Notes under the pieces: model-generated
What the model was told of the DNA's origin: nothing
What the model saw: the letters and a program-made list of their open reading frames with translations, nothing else
Database searches by the model: none
Assembly (NCBI GenBank): GCA_015056305.1
Contig: SVGO01000011.1
Coordinates: forward strand, 1-38,073
DNA: 38,073 nucleotides
Reading direction: 5' to 3'
From: Clostridiales bacterium
Lineage (GTDB): Bacteria; Bacillota; Clostridia; Christensenellales; Aristaeellaceae
Translations under genes and position numbers: made by a program
Shown: positions 15,812 to 24,871 of the stretch, in pieces
How positions within the stretch are numbered: the first letter of the stretch is position 1
How the letters are laid out: each line of letters begins with the position of its first letter

Positions 15812-17536
15812 TTAGTCCTGAAGCTGAAAGTGGATCGCGCGCATGAACGCTGGGTGGAACTTGACAACCTTGCGGTCATAGGTCACGATGCCGTTGATCT
15901 CGTCCTCCACGTCGCTGACCTGCGTATAGACCGTAGCGGACAGGCCCTTTTCCTTGACTGGGATGATCTCGTCCTCATAGAGCTTTTTATAGGCGGCGGC
16001 CAGATCATCCAGCGAGGCGATCTTCTTATAGCCGAACGCCTTCTCGGTATTGAACAGATGGCCCTCCACCGGGAAGGAATAACCGCCGAACTCCGTGAGG
16101 ATCTCGCAGCGCTTCATCGGATCATCGCTGAACTTATACGGTTTGAAGTAGACATGCAGGCTCTTGAAATCGCCGATACCCTGATCATGCCAGCCGCTGG
16201 CATGGTCGATCGTGCGGGTCGTATCCAGCGCCTGAATGCGGCGCACGGCCTCGGCCGCGTCAAACTGACCCCAGCCCTCATTAAACGGCACCCACATAAC
16301 GATGGACGGGCAGTTATACAGATGGTGGATCATCTCGTCGAGCTCCGCGTAATACTCCGCGCGGCCCTCGGCATCCTGGCGCTTGAACCAGCGATAGTGG
16401 TGATCCTTGAGGGAGATGCCGGTGAACAGCGGCGAGGTGATCACCAGCATGTTATAGTCCTTGCGGCCGCCATTGATCATATCCTGCCAGACGAGCATGC
16501 CCAAGCGATCGCAGTGATAATACCAGCGCAGCGGCTCGATCTTGATATGCTTGCGCAGCATATTGAAGCCCATGTCCTTGGCGAGCCGGATATCGTAGAT
16601 GAGCGCTTCGTCGCTCGGCGCAGTATACAGTCCGTCCGGCCAGTAGCCCTGATCGAGCATGCCGACATGGAAATACGGCTTACCATTGAGATGCAGGCGC
16701 TTGACGCCCTGCGCGTCTTCTTTTACCTCCACGCTGCGCAGCGCAAAATAGCTGCGCACGCTGTCCTCGCCGCAGGCGGCCGCAAAGTCATACAGATGCG
16801 GCTCATCCGGGGACCAGGGCATGAACGCCTTGGGCATGACGACGATCTTCTCGCCGCTTCCTGCGCGATAGGTTTCGCCCTCAAAGGAAACGCTGACCTC
16901 GGCGGGCACGTTGGTGCTCACGATGATCTGCGTGCTCTTCTGATCAAACAGCGGGGTGATGTGCAGGCCCGTGATATAGCACGCCGGCACGCGCTCCATC
17001 CACACAGTCTGCCAGATGCCGCTCTGCGGGGTATACCAGATATTGCCGCGCTTGGTGCGCTGCTTGCCGCGGCTGTGCCAGGAAGCGTCGGTATCGTCCT
17101 GAACGCGCACGAGCAGCTCGTTTTCGCCGTCCGTCAGCGCGTCCGTAATGTCGGCGGAGAACGGCGTATAGCCGCCCATATGATCGGCAACCTTCTTCCC
17201 GTTCACATAGACGTCCGCCTGCTGATCCACCGCGCCAAAGTGCAAAAGGATCCTGCCGCCGTCCGGCTTCATATCCGGCAGCATGCGGCGATACCAGAGG
17301 AATTCGCCGGGCTTAAGCATACGATTCACGCCGGAGAGCGGCGCCTCCGGAGAAAACGGCACGAGGATCGGCTGCCACGCGCCCGGCTTTTCGCCATCGG
17401 ACGTGAAGCTTACGTCCCAATAGCCATTGAGGTTTTCATACGAATCGCGCACCATCTGCGGGCGCGGGTATTCCTTGAGCACATTCTGCGGGTCGAGATG
17501 CTCGCCCCACACGGTCGTCAGCTGATTCATGGTCAT
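15812..17536 (-). CDS. Glycoside hydrolase family 2 (beta-galactosidase/glucuronidase-like)
   Basis: 574 aa; VNRMLKPGEFLWYRRMLP, GAVDQQADVYVNGKKV, FNEGWGQFD acid/base region, LTEFGGY nucleophile region. Confidence 0.94.
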   Translation of the reverse strand: MTMNQLTTVWGEHLDPQNVLKEYPRPQMVRDSYENLNGYWDVSFTSDGEKPGAWQPILVPFSPEAPLSGVNRMLKPGEFLWYRRMLPDMKPDGGRILLHFGAVDQQADVYVNGKKVADHMGGYTPFSADITDALTDGENELLVRVQDDTDASWHSRGKQRTKRGNIWYTPQSGIWQTVWMERVPACYITGLHITPLFDQKSTQIIVSTNVPAEVSVSFEGETYRAGSGEKIVVMPKAFMPWSPDEPHLYDFAAACGEDSVRSYFALRSVEVKEDAQGVKRLHLNGKPYFHVGMLDQGYWPDGLYTAPSDEALIYDIRLAKDMGFNMLRKHIKIEPLRWYYHCDRLGMLVWQDMINGGRKDYNMLVITSPLFTGISLKDHHYRWFKRQDAEGRAEYYAELDEMIHHLYNCPSIVMWVPFNEGWGQFDAAEAVRRIQALDTTRTIDHASGWHDQGIGDFKSLHVYFKPYKFSDDPMKRCEILTEFGGYSFPVEGHLFNTEKAFGYKKIASLDDLAAAYKKLYEDEIIPVKEKGLSATVYTQVSDVEDEINGIVTYDRKVVKFHPAFMRAIHFQLQD

Positions 17537-17554
17537 CCTTCTTTCTCTATAGCA

Positions 17555-18502
17555 TCAAACGCCGTCCGGCGGCGCGACATACAGCGGCGGCGCGACGGTC
17601 AGGAAGCCATCCAGTGCGGCGCAGATTTCATCCACCTGAACCTGATCGTAAATCTTGAACATGCTGTTGGGCGAGACGCCATACTCCTCGCAAACCCCGG
17701 CAAGCCACTTAGCGCGTGTCTTCTGCCACGGCGCGGCGCAGATCGTCAGATCCCCATGCTCTCCGCTCAGCCGCTTCATCACCGCCGGAAAATCCGTTTC
17801 GCTTTCCAGCAGCAGCTCGGCCACATGGCAGCTGTCCGGATTCTTTCTCAGCGCGCCAAAGCCGGAAAATACCCCGTCCTTCATCACGGCAAACGGCTCG
17901 TTATTCCACGAGCGCAGGATATCCAGACAGGCCTCCTCGCTGCGCGCGCAGAAGCACGCCTGGCGCCCCATCAGATCAAGCGCTGCGAAGACATGCGTCT
18001 GCTCCATGGGGACGATCTCAATACTTGAATCGTCGATTTCGCGCAGCGCATGGCGGACATTATCTCGTTCGAGCTGCGCGCGCAGCTGATAGCCGCCGTT
18101 GTCAAATCCATAATACTGATAGCGCTGGCGCTGACCACCCAGCGCAGCAAACGCCGCATTCATCTCTTTTGCGCGCGCATCGACGAGCACCATCATCGCG
18201 CCCAGATAGCCCTTTCCGCGCGCGCGGGGATGCGTGCTCACCGAGCCGATGCCCAGCGTCGTGTACGCCTTGCCGCCCGCGTGCAGCGTCACCGGATAGC
18301 ACAGAAGCGTCGCGGCGATTTTCCCGTCCTCGCGCACGACGATGTGATGTCCTGCCGCGTCGCCGCGCTCGCCATAGAGCTTGGGCAGAAGCGATGCAAA
18401 GTCATGCGGCCTGTGCGCCTTGGAAAACACATAATCGATAAATTCGATGATCTCATCCTTTTCCGACGGATCGGCCCAGTATATCTTCGCCACGGCGGAC
18501 AC
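17555..18502 (-). CDS. GNAT family N-acetyltransferase (Eis-like)
   Basis: 315 aa; TLGIGSVSTHPRARGKGYLGAMM acetyl-CoA motif, GGQRQRYQYYGFDNGGYQLR. Confidence 0.9.
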   Translation of the reverse strand: MSAVAKIYWADPSEKDEIIEFIDYVFSKAHRPHDFASLLPKLYGERGDAAGHHIVVREDGKIAATLLCYPVTLHAGGKAYTTLGIGSVSTHPRARGKGYLGAMMVLVDARAKEMNAAFAALGGQRQRYQYYGFDNGGYQLRAQLERDNVRHALREIDDSSIEIVPMEQTHVFAALDLMGRQACFCARSEEACLDILRSWNNEPFAVMKDGVFSGFGALRKNPDSCHVAELLLESETDFPAVMKRLSGEHGDLTICAAPWQKTRAKWLAGVCEEYGVSPNSMFKIYDQVQVDEICAALDGFLTVAPPLYVAPPDGV

Positions 18503-18622
18503 CCTCTCTGTTTTTTGTCGAATTCATTATAGCATGCCCAAACTGCACACACAAGAGATTGAACGCCACACAGCGATATGCTACAATAGGCTTATCAAAA
18601 TACATCGCAGGAGGATATCCTC

Positions 18623-19264
18623 ATGAGCCTGAAAGAGCAGATGGAAACCGGAAAAGTCTATGTCGAATTCGGCCATTCCTCCCAGGAGGATAAGGACTAT
18701 GAGCAGGTGATCGAAGAGCAGCGCCAGATCGCCAAGGAGTTGTGCTTCGACTACAACAACACCCGTCCCATGGACGTGGAGGGCAAGGACGCGATCCTGA
18801 CCAAGCTGCTGGGCAGCCGCGGCAAGTCCGTCTGGATGGAAGCGCCGATCCACTTCGCCTACGGCAGCAACACCTACATGGGCGATCACATCTATGCAAA
18901 CTTCAACCTGACCATCGTCGACGACGGCGAGTGCCACATCGGCAATTACGTCATGTTCGCGCCCAATGTCGTCATCTCCACCACCGGCCATCCGATCCAT
19001 CCGTCCATGCGCGACAAGGGCGCGCAGTTCTCCCTGCCCGTCGTCATCAAGGATCACGTGTGGATCGGCTCCAACGTGACGATCATGCCGGGCGTGACCA
19101 TCGGCGAGAACAGCGTCATCGGCGCAGGAAGCGTCGTCACCAAGGACATCCCGGATAACGTCGTCGCCTGCGGCGTGCCCTGCCGCGTGCTGCGCGAAAT
19201 CACCGAGGAGGACGCGATCTACTACCGCCCGGGCATGAAAATCAACGAAGACTGGGACAAATAA
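18623..19264 (+). CDS. Sugar O-acetyltransferase (maltose/galactoside acetyltransferase-like, LbH hexapeptide)
   Basis: 213 aa; IHFAYGSNTYMGDHIYANFNLTIVDDGECHIGNYVMFAPNVVISTTGHPI, hexapeptide repeats. Confidence 0.95.
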   Translation: MSLKEQMETGKVYVEFGHSSQEDKDYEQVIEEQRQIAKELCFDYNNTRPMDVEGKDAILTKLLGSRGKSVWMEAPIHFAYGSNTYMGDHIYANFNLTIVDDGECHIGNYVMFAPNVVISTTGHPIHPSMRDKGAQFSLPVVIKDHVWIGSNVTIMPGVTIGENSVIGAGSVVTKDIPDNVVACGVPCRVLREITEEDAIYYRPGMKINEDWDK

Positions 19265-19377
19265 GCGGCATGCTGCCGCCTGCTTTTCCGACAAACCGAT
19301 ATAAACCTTGCATCTTGATCAGACGAGGCCGACGCTTTGCAAAAAGATTTATATCTCTGCATGGAGGACTATCCGCT
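19265..19377 (+). ncRNA. Candidate structured leader (copy 1), unassigned
   Basis: GCGGCATGCTGCCGC hairpin, TTTTCCGACAAA, closing stem ATATAAA/TTTATAT, GGCCGACGCTTTGCA; homologous to 37462-37576. Confidence 0.6.
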
Positions 19378-21318
19378 ATGAAGCATTTTGACCGCGTACC
19401 CGCGATCCCGCTGATCGCAAACGACCCATACTTCTCCGTCTGGCTTCCGGGCGATCTGCCGACCGAAGCCAACACCGTGCACTGGAGCGGCCTGCCCAAG
19501 TGGATGCGCGGCCACGCGATGATCGACGGCGTGGAATACCGCTTCCTGGGCAAGAACGGCGTGCGAATCATGAAGACCACGGGCGTAAGCATCACGCCCA
19601 CGCGCACGATCTTTGAATATGAGGCCGCGGGCGTCGCGATGACGCTCACATTCTGGTGCCCGGCGCTGCCGGACGATCTGGACTCGCTCTCCACGCCGAT
19701 CACGTTTGCGGACTTTGCCTGCCGCTCCATCGACGGTGCGGCGCACGACGTCGCTATCGAACTGATGGTGCCCAAGTCCCTTTGTTACGACGGGCCGAAC
19801 ATGCCTGAGCTGATGGAGGATACTTTCTGCGCGCAGGGCATGCAGGTCGCCTGCGTCGGGCAGAAGAACCAGAAGCTGCTGTGCCACAGCGGCGACAGGA
19901 TCACCATCGACTGGGGCTATCTGTATGTGAGCTGCGAGCAGGAAATTGGCATGAGCCGCGACTTCGTCTGCTGCAGATACGATATGCATCTGGAAAACGA
20001 GGCGCAGAACACCTCGATGATGCTGGGCTATGACGACGTCGCCTCCATCAATTATTTCGGCGTGCCCTGCCGCGCATGGTATGCACGAAACGGCAGAACG
20101 ATCATGGACGCGATGCTCGATTTTGCCGAGCGCCGCGAAGAGCTGCTGGGCAGCTGCATCGCATTGGACGAACACCTGACGGAAAAGGCGCTCGCCGTGG
20201 GCGGCGAGGATTACCGCCAGGTCGTCTGCACCGCGTGGCGGCACACGTTCGCCGCGCACAAGCTCATCGCCACGCCCAAGGGCGAGATGGCGCTGCTCTC
20301 CAAGGAAAACGACTCCAACGGCTGCATCGGAACGGTCGACCTGAGCTACCCCTCCAGCCCGATCTTCCTGCTCTTTGCCCCGGAGCTGGTGAACGCCATG
20401 TGCCGCCCCGTGCTCGAGTTCACAGGCATGCCCTGCTGGGACAAGGATTTTGCGCCGCACGACGTGGGCCGCTATCCGCATGTGCACGGACAGGTTTACG
20501 CGCTCAAGCACTATCTCCCCTGCGGCCATGTCTACCCGCCGCACTATCTCTACCCCGCCAGCGCGGACCTGTACAACGACCACAACCAGATGCCCGTCGA
20601 GGAAAGCGGCAATATGCTCGTCATGCTCGAAGCCGCCATCCATTTCGGCGCGGACGACAGCCTTGCGCAAGCGTATATGCCTACGCTGGACAAGTGGGTG
20701 AAGTATCTGGACCGCTACGGCGAGGACCCGGGCGAGCAGCTGTGCACGGACGACTTTGCCGGCCATCTGGCGCATAACATCAACCTGAGCGCCAAGGCCA
20801 TCGTCGGTATCGCCTGCTACGCGCGCCTGCTCAAGCATTTCGGCAGGAACGAAGAAGCCGAGCACTGGACAGCACGCGCCAGGGAGATGGCCAAGAGCTG
20901 GCTTGAGCGCGCAAAGGCGGAGGGCGGCACGAAGCTGACCTTTGGCGGCGGCGGATGGAGCATGAAGTATAACCTCGTCTGGGACCGCCTGCTGGATCTG
21001 GGGCTGCTGGATGAGGGTTTCTACGCCCGCGAGACAGCGAGCTATCTGCCGAGGATCAACGAATTCGGTCTGCCGCTGGATTCCCGCGCGGACTACACCA
21101 AGAGCGACTGGATCGCCTGGGTCGCCGCCATGGCGCCGGACGCAGAGGTTCGCAAGGCGCTGATCGCGCCGCTGGGTCACTATCTGAGAAACACGAAGAC
21201 GCGCGTCGCCTTCTCCGACTGGTATGACACCGTGTCGGGCGACTACGTCGAGTTCATTGCGCGCAGCGTGCAGGGCGGTCTGTATATGCCGCTGCTGTTT
21301 GAATCCGTAAACAAGTAA
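19378..21318 (+). CDS. Glutaminase-A-like protein (DUF4965/DUF5127/DUF1793)
   Basis: Start MKHFDRVPAIPLIANDPYFSVWLPGDLPTEANTVHWSG; SKENDSNGCIGTVDLSYPSSPIFLLFAPEL; DLYNDHNQMPVEESGNMLVM. Confidence 0.9.
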   Translation: MKHFDRVPAIPLIANDPYFSVWLPGDLPTEANTVHWSGLPKWMRGHAMIDGVEYRFLGKNGVRIMKTTGVSITPTRTIFEYEAAGVAMTLTFWCPALPDDLDSLSTPITFADFACRSIDGAAHDVAIELMVPKSLCYDGPNMPELMEDTFCAQGMQVACVGQKNQKLLCHSGDRITIDWGYLYVSCEQEIGMSRDFVCCRYDMHLENEAQNTSMMLGYDDVASINYFGVPCRAWYARNGRTIMDAMLDFAERREELLGSCIALDEHLTEKALAVGGEDYRQVVCTAWRHTFAAHKLIATPKGEMALLSKENDSNGCIGTVDLSYPSSPIFLLFAPELVNAMCRPVLEFTGMPCWDKDFAPHDVGRYPHVHGQVYALKHYLPCGHVYPPHYLYPASADLYNDHNQMPVEESGNMLVMLEAAIHFGADDSLAQAYMPTLDKWVKYLDRYGEDPGEQLCTDDFAGHLAHNINLSAKAIVGIACYARLLKHFGRNEEAEHWTARAREMAKSWLERAKAEGGTKLTFGGGGWSMKYNLVWDRLLDLGLLDEGFYARETASYLPRINEFGLPLDSRADYTKSDWIAWVAAMAPDAEVRKALIAPLGHYLRNTKTRVAFSDWYDTVSGDYVEFIARSVQGGLYMPLLFESVNK

Positions 21319-21349
21319 TACCGGTCTCAAACAGATTTGTATCAGGCGC

Positions 21350-21428
21350 CCCTAAGGGATGCGTTGGGCTGCCGCCCAAACCTGCTTGGGGACATCGCCC
21401 CCCCTTCTTCGCTTTGCGCCGTTTTACG
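21350..21428 (-). repeat. Modular palindromic repeat, short form (locus 4)
   Basis: Minus strand AAAACGGCGCAAAGCGAAGAAGGGGGGGCGATGTCCCCAAGCAGGTTTGGGCGGCAGCCCAACGCATCCC. Confidence 0.78.
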
Positions 21429-21457
21429 ATGCATTTTTAACAGCTTCAATCCTTACG

Positions 21458-21493
21458 AAAAAAACGCCGGTTTCCATCTCACGGAAGCCGGCT
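21458..21493 (-). terminator. Rho-independent terminator of the 21509-22720 gene
   Basis: Minus strand GCCGGCTTCCgtgagatGGAAACCGGC followed by TTTTTTT. Confidence 0.88.
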
Positions 21494-21508
21494 GTTTTGA
21501 TGACGCGG

Positions 21509-22720
21509 TTAAACCTCAATATGATGCGCGTGGCTGATGTGCTGCTGGGTATACATGACGACCTTGTCGCCCTCCTGCATGACCAGATTGCCGTTGGGGA
21601 TGAGCACCTTGCCCTTGCGCTTGACCATGACGATGATCGTCTGGCGGGAGATATCCAGATCGCGGATGTGCTCGCCGATCCAGCGGCTGTGCTTGAGCAG
21701 CACGACCTCCTTAAGGTCGATATGCTCGTCGCTGTCAAAGGGCTCTGCGCCGATGACCAGCATATCGCCCACCATCAGCTGCGTGGCGCCGCGCGGAACG
21801 ATGACCCTGCCATCCCGCTTGACCGCGGCGACGATGGTGCCCAGCGGAAGCTCAAGCTCCTTGATGGTCCTGCCGACCCAGGCGTCCTGCTCCTCCAGAT
21901 GGATCTTGAGAAAATGTACGTCCTCGGTGCGCACATATTCGCTCATGCGCTTGATGCGCGAATACTGATCGACGAAGCCTGCGGAAATAATACCGGTCGG
22001 GATGGCGACCATGCCCACACCCAGAAACGTGATGACGATGGAGAACATTTTGCCCCATGTGGTGATGGGATAGATATCGCCGTAGCCGACTGTCAGCAGC
22101 GTGGACACCGCCCACCAGATGCCGGAGAATGCATTGGTGAACACATGCGGCTGAGCTTCATTCTCCAGGCTGTACATGCACAGGCTGGAGGCAATCATCA
22201 GGACCGCAATCAGGAACACAGAGGAAAGCAGCTGCTGGCGCTTGCTGGAGATGACCTCAGTGATGACGCTCAGTGAGTCGTAGTAGGCATTGATGCGAAA
22301 GAGCCGGAAGATGCGCACGACGCGGAACATGCGGAACGCCACCGCGCCGGATGGGAAGAAGATCGGCAGATAATACGGCAGGAAGGACAGCAGATCCACC
22401 ATGCCGCCGAAGGAGAAGATATACTTGAGCAGCGCGCGCGGCTCGGAGAATTTGTCAAACTTGATCCTGGCCGTAAAGAGGCGCAGCAGATAATCCAGCG
22501 CAAAAAATGCGACGGTAACCGCCTCCACGATCAGCGCAATATGGCCGTATCGGGTTCTGAACTGTGCATAGGTATACAGAATGCTGATGGTCAGATTGAC
22601 GACGATGGCCAGCATATTGACAAAATCGTAGATGCGGCTAGGATAGTCATCCAGACTACCCACCTCGATAATCTGGAAAATGCGCTTGCGAAGGGCAGTC
22701 ATATCCTTGGTCAGGGTCAC
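21509..22720 (-). CDS. Voltage-gated potassium-channel-like protein with C-terminal TrkA_C/RCK_C domains
   Basis: 403 aa; selectivity filter TLLTVGYGDIYP, S4-like RMFRVVRIFRLFRI, two C-terminal GTIVAAVKRDGRVIVPRGAT / TIIVMVKRKGKVLIPNGNL units. Confidence 0.93.
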   Translation of the reverse strand: MTLTKDMTALRKRIFQIIEVGSLDDYPSRIYDFVNMLAIVVNLTISILYTYAQFRTRYGHIALIVEAVTVAFFALDYLLRLFTARIKFDKFSEPRALLKYIFSFGGMVDLLSFLPYYLPIFFPSGAVAFRMFRVVRIFRLFRINAYYDSLSVITEVISSKRQQLLSSVFLIAVLMIASSLCMYSLENEAQPHVFTNAFSGIWWAVSTLLTVGYGDIYPITTWGKMFSIVITFLGVGMVAIPTGIISAGFVDQYSRIKRMSEYVRTEDVHFLKIHLEEQDAWVGRTIKELELPLGTIVAAVKRDGRVIVPRGATQLMVGDMLVIGAEPFDSDEHIDLKEVVLLKHSRWIGEHIRDLDISRQTIIVMVKRKGKVLIPNGNLVMQEGDKVVMYTQQHISHAHHIEV

Positions 22721-22799
22721 AGGCTGTCACTCCTCTTTCGTATTTGACGTATTCCCAATATACCTGCTGCATCCCCCTCTGTAAATGTCGTTTCTCTGC

Positions 22800-22852
22800 A
22801 TTAACAGATTCTTAGCGATTCCTTAGCGACTTCTTTATGATATCTTAACGGT
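22800..22852. promoter_or_regulatory. Array of five 11-bp-phased direct repeats upstream of the channel gene
   Basis: ATTAACAGATT|CTTAGCGATTC|CTTAGCGACTT|CTTTATGATAT|CTTAACGGTTT; unit starts at 22800, 22811, 22822, 22833, 22844. Confidence 0.65.
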
Positions 22853-22880
22853 TTTCAAACACAGATTCCCTGTCTCATAC

Positions 22881-22910
22881 AAAAAAGGAACGGATTTCAA
22901 TCCGTTCCTT
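22881..22910 (-). terminator. Rho-independent terminator of the 22927-23508 gene
   Basis: Minus strand AAGGAACGGATTGAAATCCGTTCCTT followed by TTTT. Confidence 0.88.
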
Positions 22911-22926
22911 CTGATGTATTTTTCAA

Positions 22927-23508
22927 TCAGAGCGCCTTTTTGAGCGCGCCGTTGTCCAGGCGGATGGCGTCCTTGCCGGGATTGATCACCAGGCCCTTAT
23001 AGGGCTTGGCCATCTGGCGGGCCTCCGCAAAGGAGATGATCGTCACGCGGGTGTTCTGGCCGAAGACGGGCAGGAACCTGGTGAAATCGGTGAACAGCGG
23101 CACCCACTCCTCCTTCGTCTTGTGATAGACGATGGAACGCAGATGAATGCGGCGGGGATCCGCCTTCTTCGCCAGACGATAGCCCGGATTGCCGTTGGTG
23201 ACAATATGCTGATTGAGCGCATACAGCCGCTTTGCGCCGACGGTTGCATGCAGGTCGCGGTCGCGCGGCTGCGCATTCGGATCCTCACCCTCGTAGCACA
23301 TCGCCGCAAGGAAGAGCGTGTCGGGCAGCGCCTTGCACATCTGCTCCCAAAGCTGCGCCTTGGCCGCCTCATCCTCGCAGGCAAGGAACTGCGCGCTCAG
23401 CGTCTGAAACGCACCGATGCGGTCCGTCCTGGGCGCTTTTTCCTTTTTCTCCACGGGCTGAGCTTTGAAACCCACCATCTCGCGCAGCTTGTTCATGAAA
23501 GAAGCCAT
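22927..23508 (-). CDS. SseB family protein
   Basis: Start MASFMNKLREMVGF; C-term VPLFTDFTRF, GLVINPGKDAIRLD typical of the SseB N-terminal domain. Confidence 0.85.
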   Translation of the reverse strand: MASFMNKLREMVGFKAQPVEKKEKAPRTDRIGAFQTLSAQFLACEDEAAKAQLWEQMCKALPDTLFLAAMCYEGEDPNAQPRDRDLHATVGAKRLYALNQHIVTNGNPGYRLAKKADPRRIHLRSIVYHKTKEEWVPLFTDFTRFLPVFGQNTRVTIISFAEARQMAKPYKGLVINPGKDAIRLDNGALKKAL

Positions 23509-23586
23509 TGGTTGCACCTCATACCGATTTTGCATCATTATATCACGAAATCCATCCCCGGACAAGGCTTGCCCGCACCGCGGTCA

Positions 23587-24690
23587 TTACAGGCCGAAGC
23601 TGGCGAGCGCATAGAGCACGGCGAGGAACGCAAGATTGAGCGCAGTGAACACACCCAGATATCTGCCGGCCTTTGCGCCCGGCGCCTTCATATAGAGCTT
23701 GAAGGAGATCAGACTCGCCAGCGACGCCACCAGCGTGCCCAGACCGCCCAGATCCACGCCGCGCATGAGCGCATACGCATCTCCGGTGAAGCCCGAGAGC
23801 ATCAGCGCGGCAGGGACATTGCTGATCACCTGCGAAGCGAGAATGCCCACCTCCATCTCGCGTCCGGCAATCACGCGGCCAAGCAGCGCGCTGACCGCCT
23901 CCACGCGGCCCAGATTGCCCACGAACACGAAAAAGCACACGAACGTCGCCAGCAGCGCATAATCCACCTGAAAAAGCAGCGTGCGGTCATAGACGAGCAT
24001 GGTCGCCAGCACGAAAACGAAGCTGACCCACTTGGGCATGACGCCCAGCACGCTGAGCAGGCACACGGCAAACTGCACGCCATGCACAATGAGCGCCTTA
24101 CGGTCGATCGCGCTGCCGCTTTCCTCTCGCTTCACGGCGATCGCCTCGCGGGAGAGCAACAGGCAAGCAAACAGCACGAGCGCAAGGCTTGCAAGCGTCA
24201 GAGGCCCGACGGCGCGCAGGAAACTGCCCATCGGCATCGCATAATGCGCATAGAGATACAGATTCTGCGGATTGCCGATCGGCGTGGCCATGGAGCCCAG
24301 ATTCGCCGCGATGGTCTCGATGGTCACGGTCAGAATCAGCTGCTGCGGCTTTGCGGCGAGCAGCGCCGTCGTCAGCGGAACGAACGTGATGAGCGCCACG
24401 TCGTTTGTGACCAGCATCGCCGAGAAAAAGCATGCCAGCGACAGCGCTGTGCCAAGCATGCGCACGCTGCCCGCACGGCTGAGCAGCGCATCGCAGATAC
24501 GGTCCATCAGGCCGCAGCGCTTGAGCCCCGCCACCACGGCCATCAGCGCAAAGAGCAGCATCAGCACATGGGTATCGACATAGTCCGCATACGCCGCATC
24601 CGGCGGCACGATCAGCATGGAGACAAGCGCCGCGGCGAGCGCAGCGGTGAGTACGATTTCGCCTTGAAGATATTCCACAATCTTTTTCAT
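23587..24690 (-). CDS. ArsB/NhaD (SLC13-like) family permease
   Basis: 367 aa; ML(V)TNDVALITFVPLT, ANLGSMATPIGNPQNLYLY, SQVISNVPAALMLSGF. Confidence 0.9.
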   Translation of the reverse strand: MKKIVEYLQGEIVLTAALAAALVSMLIVPPDAAYADYVDTHVLMLLFALMAVVAGLKRCGLMDRICDALLSRAGSVRMLGTALSLACFFSAMLVTNDVALITFVPLTTALLAAKPQQLILTVTIETIAANLGSMATPIGNPQNLYLYAHYAMPMGSFLRAVGPLTLASLALVLFACLLLSREAIAVKREESGSAIDRKALIVHGVQFAVCLLSVLGVMPKWVSFVFVLATMLVYDRTLLFQVDYALLATFVCFFVFVGNLGRVEAVSALLGRVIAGREMEVGILASQVISNVPAALMLSGFTGDAYALMRGVDLGGLGTLVASLASLISFKLYMKAPGAKAGRYLGVFTALNLAFLAVLYALASFGL

Positions 24691-24871
24691 ATCAGTTCTC
24701 TTTTCCTGTCAGGTTAAAATTCCGCAGGACAGTATACTACGCACACGCGCCGTATGCAAGAAAAAAACAATGCAAAAGAAAACCTGCAAAGAACGGAAAA
24801 CCTCTCTACTTTCCGTAGGTTGCAAAAGCATCGCTTTGCGCTTATGATACTTACACAGGAGGTGCGAAATC

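Noticed and set aside
15743-18028. 761-aa plus-strand ORF opposite the GH2 and GNAT genes
   Set aside because: Spans two clear minus-strand genes and starts in a repeat element; composition typical of an antisense shadow frame.
19369-21330. 653-aa minus-strand ORF opposite the glutaminase-like gene
   Set aside because: Shadow ORF; plus-strand reading has clear family motifs and an RBS.
23122-24717. 531-aa plus-strand ORF opposite SseB and the permease
   Set aside because: His/Arg/Gln-rich shadow frame crossing two supported genes.
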